Shown piece after piece: positions 61,601 to 64,000 of a stretch of 64,000 bases of DNA (position 1 is its first letter; each line of letters opens with the position of its first letter). This DNA comes from Anisus vortex (Eukaryota; Mollusca; Gastropoda; Planorbidae): contig OX421497.1 in the NCBI GenBank assembly GCA_949126835.1, positions 41,438,226 through 41,502,225 of the forward strand, given 5' to 3'. The notes beneath the pieces are model-generated. The model had not been told where the DNA came from, did no database searches, and worked only from the letters and a program-made list of their open reading frames with translations. Both the position numbers and the translations under genes were made by a program.

Positions 61601-64000
61601 GTAATGTACCTAGGCCATACTACAGTTTGTCTATTTACCTGTTCTCATGTCCACTGTAATGTACCTAGGTCATACTACAGTTTGTCTAGTTACCTGTTCT
61701 CATGTCCACTGTAATGTACCTAGGTCATACTACAGTTTGTCTAGTTACCTGTTCTCATGTCCACTGTAATGTACCTAGGTCATACTACAATTTGTCTATT
61801 TACCTGTTCTCATGTCCACTGTAATGTACCTAGGTCATACTACAGTTTGTCTAGTTACCTGTTCTCATGTCCACTGTAATGTACCTAGGTCATACTACAG
61901 TTTGTCTAGTTACCTGTTCTCATGTCCACTGTAATGTACCTAGGTCATACTACAGTTTGTCTATTTACCTGTTCTCATGTCCACTGTAATGTACCTAGGT
62001 CATACTACAGTTTGTCTAGTTACCTGTTCTCATGTCCACTGTAATGTACCTAGGTCATACTACAGTTTGTCTATTTACCTGTTCTCATGTCCACTGTAAT
62101 GTACCTAGGTCATACTACAGTTTGTCTAGTTACCTGTTCTCATGTCCACTGTAATGTACCTAGGTCATACTACAGTTTGTCTATTTACCTGTTCTCATGT
62201 CCACTGTAATGTACCTAGGTCATACTACAGTTTGTCTATTTACCTGTTCTCATGTCCACTGTAATGTACCTAGGTCATACTACAGTTTGTCTAGTTACCT
62301 GTTCTCATGTCCACTGTAATGTACCTAGGTCATACTACAGTTTGTCTATTTACCTGTTCTCATGTCCACTGTAATGTACCTAGGTCATACTACAGTTTGT
62401 CTATTTACCTGTTCTCATGTCCACTGTAATGTACCTAGGTCATACTACAGTTTGTCTATTTACCTGTTCTCATGTCCACTGTAATGTACCTAGGTCATAC
62501 TACAGTTTGTCTATTTACCTGTTCTCATGTCCACTGTAATGTACCTAGGTCATACTACAGTTTGTCTAGTTACCTGTTCTCATGTCCACTGTAATGTACC
62601 TAGGCCATACTACAGTTTGTCTATTTACATGTTCTCATGTCCACTGTAATGTACCTAGGCCATACTACAGTTTGTCTATTTACATGTTCTCATGTCCACT
62701 GTAATGTACCTAGGCCATACTACAGTTTGTCTAGTTACCTGTTCTCATGTCCACTGTAATGTACCTAGGCCATACTACAGTTTGTCTATTTACCTGTTCT
62801 CATGTCCACTGTAATGTACCTAGGTCATACTACAGTTTGTCTATTTACATGTTCTCATGTCCACTGTAATGTACCTAGGCCATACTACAGTTTGTCTAGT
62901 TACCTGTTCTCATGTCCACTGTAATGTACCTAGGTCATACTACAGTTTGTCTAGTTACCTGTTCTCATGTCCACTGTAATGTACCTAGGTCATACTACAG
63001 TTTGTCTATTTACCTGTTCTCATGTCCACTGTAATGTACCTAGGTCATACTACAGTTTGTCTATTTACCTGTTCTCATGTCCACTGTAATGTACCTAGGT
63101 CATATTACAATTTGTCTATTTACCTGTTCTCATGTCCACTGTAATGTACCTAGGTCATATTACAATTTGTCTATTTACCTGTTCTCATGTCCACTGTAAT
63201 GTACCTAGGTCATACTACAGTTTGTCTATTTACCTGTTCTCATGTCCACTGTAATGTACCTAGGTCATACTACAGTTTGTCTATTTACCTGTTCTCATGT
63301 CCACTGTAATGTACCTAGGTCATATTACAATTTGTCTATTTACCTGTTCTCATGTCCACTGTAATGTACCTAGGTCATACTACAGTTTGTCTATTTACCT
63401 GTTCTCATGTCCACTGTAATGTACCTAGGCCATACTACAGTTTGTCTAGTTACCTGTTCTCATGTCCACTGTAATGTACCTAGGTCATACTACAGTTTGT
63501 CTAGTTACCTGTTCTCATGTCCACTGTAATGTACCTAGGTCATACTACAGTTTGTCTATTTACCTGTTCTCATGTCCACTGTAATGTACCTAGGTCATAC
63601 TACAGTTTGTCTATTTACCTGTTCTCATGTCCACTGTAATGTACCTAGGTCATATTACAATTTGTCTATTTACCTGTTCTCATGTCCACTGTAATGTACC
63701 TAGGTCATATTACAATTTGTCTATTTACCTGTTCTCATGTCCACTGTAATGTACCTAGGTCATATTACAATTTGTCTATTTACCTGTTCTCATGTCCACT
63801 GTAATGTATCTAGGTCATACTACAGTTTGTCTATTTACCTGTTCTCATGTCCACTGTAATGTATCTAGGTCATACTACAGTTTGTCTATTTACCTGTTCT
63901 CATGTCCACTGTAATGTACCTAGGTCATACTACAGTTTGTCTAGTTACCTGTTCTCATGTCCACTGTGGTAGCTCCCTCTCAAATCATTCAAATTCCTCT
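43456..64000 (-). CDS. DUF4139-domain (F37C4.5-like / MuiA-like) protein, 5' end missing
   Basis: Minus-strand exons in order: 64000-63949 (partial), 60594-60465, 59907-59768, one of three cassettes (58223-58067, 57641-57503 or 53775-53625), 46770-46693, 45537-45376, 44719-44486, 43647-43456. All joins keep frame. DUF4139 landmarks are Y-V-V-M-G-A-S-W-I-P-S-Y-D-L-R, G-E-D-W-N-N-V-K-L-Y-L-S-T-A-E-P, T-I-P-S-D-N-T-E-H-K, A-I-I-D-L-K-P, L-L-A-G-R-T-N-I-F-L-D-N-S-F-V-A-K, S-L-G-V-D-P-S-I-R-V, and a C-terminal W-D-L-D-I-K-E-M-D-K with V-L-K-Y-T-V-E-H-P. The family is found in animals, fungi and bacteria; its biochemical role is not established and I infer none. No signal peptide or membrane segment is seen in this part, but the N-terminal domain (DUF4140 in relatives) lies off the window. 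Confidence 0.93.
44486..44719 (-). CDS. DUF4139 protein, penultimate exon
   Basis: It follows a ctgtgcag acceptor and ends at gtcagt, phase 0 at both ends (78 codons). It contains F-E-C-S-L-G-V-D-P-S-I-R-V, the family's G-V-D-x-x-I/V-x-V motif, and I-E-I-K-N-L-H-N-Y-A-V-K-V-L-V-R-D, the K/N-x-x motif preceding V-x-D-x-x-P. Confidence 0.93.
45376..45537 (-). CDS. DUF4139 protein exon: central beta strands
   Basis: It follows a tattgcag acceptor and ends at gtaatg, phase 0 at both ends (54 codons). It encodes V-T-V-A-I-I-D-L-K-P and A-G-R-T-N-I-F-L-D-N-S-F-V-A-K. The latter corresponds to the strongly conserved L-x-G-x-x-x-V/I-F-L-D/N-x-x-F segment of the domain. Confidence 0.93.
46693..46770 (-). 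CDS. DUF4139 protein, 26-codon small exon
   Basis: It follows a gatgacag acceptor and ends at gttagt, phase 0 at both ends. It encodes T-T-Y-E-I-A-R-Q-S-T-I-P-S-D-N-T-E-H-K, matching the family's T-x-F-E-I-x-x-P-x-T-I-P-S-D segment that precedes A-x-x-D-L-K-P. It is the common acceptor for all three upstream cassettes. Confidence 0.92.
46771..50302 (-). other. Intron of the DUF4139 gene, no further exon found
   Basis: AT-rich sequence with a T/G homopolymer junction near 49268. A 100-codon open frame at 48926-48624 on the minus strand has no family features. I see no additional cassette exon, but a short one could be missed. Confidence 0.45.
50303..50452. repeat. ~47-bp tandem repeat, 3 copies
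   Basis: Three copies of a unit containing TACTAGCTGTCTGTTACTAC and GGCAACGGAGTAATATTGTC, with small indels between copies. Confidence 0.85.
51290..51755 (+). mobile_element. Probable retroelement 3' end with (TCTTA)n tail
   Basis: The sequence ends TTTGTTTGGATCAATAAAGA, then AATCTTATCTTATCTTATCT. A polyadenylation-like AATAAA followed by a short (TCTTA)n tail is typical of LINE 3' ends in molluscs. The 5' boundary is a guess and no coding domain is visible. Confidence 0.45.
52579..52868 (-). mobile_element. tRNA-derived SINE, family 1, with internal 78-bp duplication
   Basis: It matches the minus-strand copy at 37214-37488. A segment containing AGCTGGGTAGACTC and ending ACCCGGTACACC occurs twice in tandem (about 52681-52757 and 52758-52835). 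The duplicated part includes the B-box-like sequence. It lies in the DUF4139 gene. Confidence 0.78.
53625..53775 (-). CDS. Alternative cassette exon 3 (Pro/Ala/Met-rich)
   Basis: On the minus strand it follows a ttgttttcag acceptor and ends GTAGAG|gtttgt. It is one base plus 50 codons, so it accepts the CA left by the 59768 exon (giving Gln) and ends in phase 0. It encodes V-L-G-K-S-F-G-R-A-M-G-G then M-A-D-A-P-P-P-P-S-L-R-A-M-P and ends R-Q-V-E. It shares splice phases and a K/R-S-F-G-R-A-like start with the cassettes at 57503 and 58067. It is uncharged to mildly basic. Confidence 0.88.
54881..55158 (+). mobile_element. tRNA-derived SINE, family 1, copy with intact B box
   Basis: It starts GCTGGTGGGTACAGTGGCAG and has a perfect GGTTCGAATCC B box near 54940. 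The body is AGCTCTGATGGGTACCTGAC and the end is AAACTGGTGAACGCTGCTTC. It is the best-preserved member in the window, inside a gene intron and antisense to the gene. Confidence 0.8.
55252..55682. mobile_element. MITE with TACCGTATATACTC terminal inverted repeats, copy 2
   Basis: The ends TACCGTATATACTC and GAGTATATACGGTA form a clear terminal inverted repeat. The body (for example CATACCTTTTAAACATAAAA) is nearly identical to 9610-10030. The terminal TA pairs may be a TA target duplication. Confidence 0.87.
56447..56620 (+). pseudogene. LINE relic: C-terminal part of a reverse transcriptase ORF
   Basis: The plus strand encodes K-G-R-P-R-L-R-W-L-G-D-V-E-M-D-L-R-Q-I-G and, later, W-K-Q-V-V-R-Q-V-R, ending at TAG. 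The G-R-P-x-L-R-W-x-x-x-V-E-x-D-L pattern is the usual region after the RT thumb in many invertebrate non-LTR elements. It is a short fragment without RT motifs, antisense to the host gene. Confidence 0.7.
57503..57641 (-). CDS. Alternative cassette exon 2 (acidic)
   Basis: It follows a caattttcag acceptor and ends GCGGAG|gttggt. It is one base plus 46 codons, in the same phases as the other two cassettes (CA plus C gives His). It encodes R-R-S-F-H-F-G-R-A-S-K-K then E-E-E-D-N-D-E-D and ends L-V-T-A-E. In the other two frames it hits stops, so only this phase is usable. Confidence 0.87.
58067..58223 (-). CDS. Alternative cassette exon 1 (basic start, acidic end)
   Basis: It follows a actatttcag acceptor and ends GCCGAG|gtttgt. 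It is one base plus 52 codons (CA plus C gives His). It encodes T-K-K-S-K-S-R-S-L-S-F-R-K-A-K-R-A-L, then an acidic second half ending H-V-M-E-A-E. Its phases match the other cassettes. A decayed partial duplicate of its 5' end lies upstream at 58303-58366. Confidence 0.88.
58303..58366 (-). pseudogene. Relic duplicate of the cassette exon 1 start
   Basis: About 64 bp match the acceptor and first 30 or so bases of the 58067-58223 exon (GATAAGCTTC-AGATTTAGATTTC on the plus strand). In the corresponding frame an early TGA appears after about seven codons, and no matching donor follows. It is therefore not usable. Confidence 0.7.
58560..59767 (-). other. Intron between the 59768 exon and cassette 1, nothing recognised
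   Basis: AT-rich sequence with no further exon, RNA or repeat that I can support. Confidence 0.45.
59768..59907 (-). CDS. DUF4139 protein exon: G-E-D-W motif; constitutive donor for the cassettes
   Basis: It follows a tacagatt-type acceptor (tcttacag) in phase 0 and ends CCACA|gtaagt, leaving CA. It encodes I-F-Y-Y-G-L-I-F-Q-N-S-G-E-D-W-N-N-V-K, then L-S-T-A-E-P and M-T-Q-L-A-I-R-K-P. The Y-x-x-x-x-Q-x-T/S-G-E-D-W motif and L-S-T-A are hallmarks of the domain. The two leftover bases fix the phase of whichever cassette follows. Confidence 0.94.
60465..60594 (-). CDS. DUF4139 protein exon: A-S-W-x-P-x-Y-D motif
   Basis: It follows a cattgcag acceptor, with one base completing Arg (AG|A), then 43 codons, ending AAG|gtatgg in phase 0. 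It encodes E-C-I-V-V-L-E-A-E-K-E-D-K and S-Y-V-V-M-G-A-S-W-I-P-S-Y-D-L-R. The latter is the most diagnostic motif of DUF4139. Confidence 0.94.
61005..63948. repeat. 55-bp minisatellite made of exon end plus splice donor, ~52 copies
   Basis: From 61141 to 63946 the motif TACCTGTTCTCATG recurs 52 times at exactly 55-bp spacing, with two longer (78-bp) leader units before it. On the minus strand each unit reads ACAGTGGACATGAGAACAG, then GTAACTAG or GTAAATAG, i.e. the last 19 bases and the donor of the neighbouring exon. Unit variants are few (C/T in CTAGGTC or CTAGGCC, G/T at TAGTT or TATTT, and a CATGTAAAT variant that loses the donor). Confidence 0.95.
63949..64000 (-). CDS. DUF4139 protein, partial upstream exon at the window edge
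   Basis: On the minus strand 52 bases are open in one frame (N-L-N-D-L-R-G-S-Y-H-S-G-H-E-N) and end ACAG|gtaact. The leftover AG joins the A of the 60594 exon to give Arg, so the phase fits. The exon continues to the right. Its last 19 bases are the seed sequence of the adjoining minisatellite. Confidence 0.75.

Noticed and set aside
61141..63948. CRISPR-like array with short direct repeats
   Set aside because: The 55-bp period is fully repetitive, with no unique spacers and no cas genes; it derives from the neighbouring exon boundary.

Overview
This is an animal nuclear genome window, most likely from a mollusc and plausibly a heterobranch gastropod. It is AT-rich, has long introns packed with tandem repeats and transposon debris, and contains two intron-rich genes that converge on a 15.7 kb intergenic stretch. 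The taxon is inferred from the alpha-type nicotinic receptor subunit and the style of the tRNA-derived SINEs; no marker in the window fixes the species. No bacterial features (operons, ribosome binding sites, CRISPR) are present.

Left part, + strand (272-27725): nine exons, all in phase, encode about 442 residues of a cation-type Cys-loop receptor subunit of the nicotinic acetylcholine receptor (nAChR) family. The Cys-loop, vicinal-Cys loop C, M1-M4 and stop codon are all present; only the signal-peptide end lies off the left edge. Two positions of the usual acetylcholine aromatic box are changed. The introns hold a 26-bp repeat ending exactly at an acceptor, a triplicated 930-bp block, LINE, SINE and MITE relics, a 3.7-kb 34/36-bp minisatellite, an hAT element with a perfect 8-bp target duplication nested in another DNA element, and a 32-bp minisatellite.

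Middle part (27726-43455): intergenic. It holds small inverted-repeat elements, a fold-back repeat, SINE copies, and a broken LINE on the minus strand that is interrupted by a 693-bp terminal-inverted-repeat element. I found no gene here.

Right part, - strand (64000-43456): ten exons of a DUF4139-domain protein (the F37C4.5-like / MuiA-like family, of unknown biochemical function). Its 5' part lies off the right edge. Two features stand out. (1) Three alternative cassettes (58067-58223, 57503-57641, 53625-53775) have identical splice phases, and frame arithmetic shows that exactly one must be included; any pair, or none, gives an early stop. (2) The intron next to the partial 5' exon begins with a 2.9-kb, 55-bp minisatellite. 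Each unit copies that exon's last bases plus its splice donor, and an acceptor-like AG also falls in each unit, so every unit resembles a frame-preserving 15-nt micro-exon.

The two genes show no functional link beyond adjacency. The most interesting signals are the exactly-one exon cluster, the splice-site-derived minisatellites, and the altered ligand site of the receptor.
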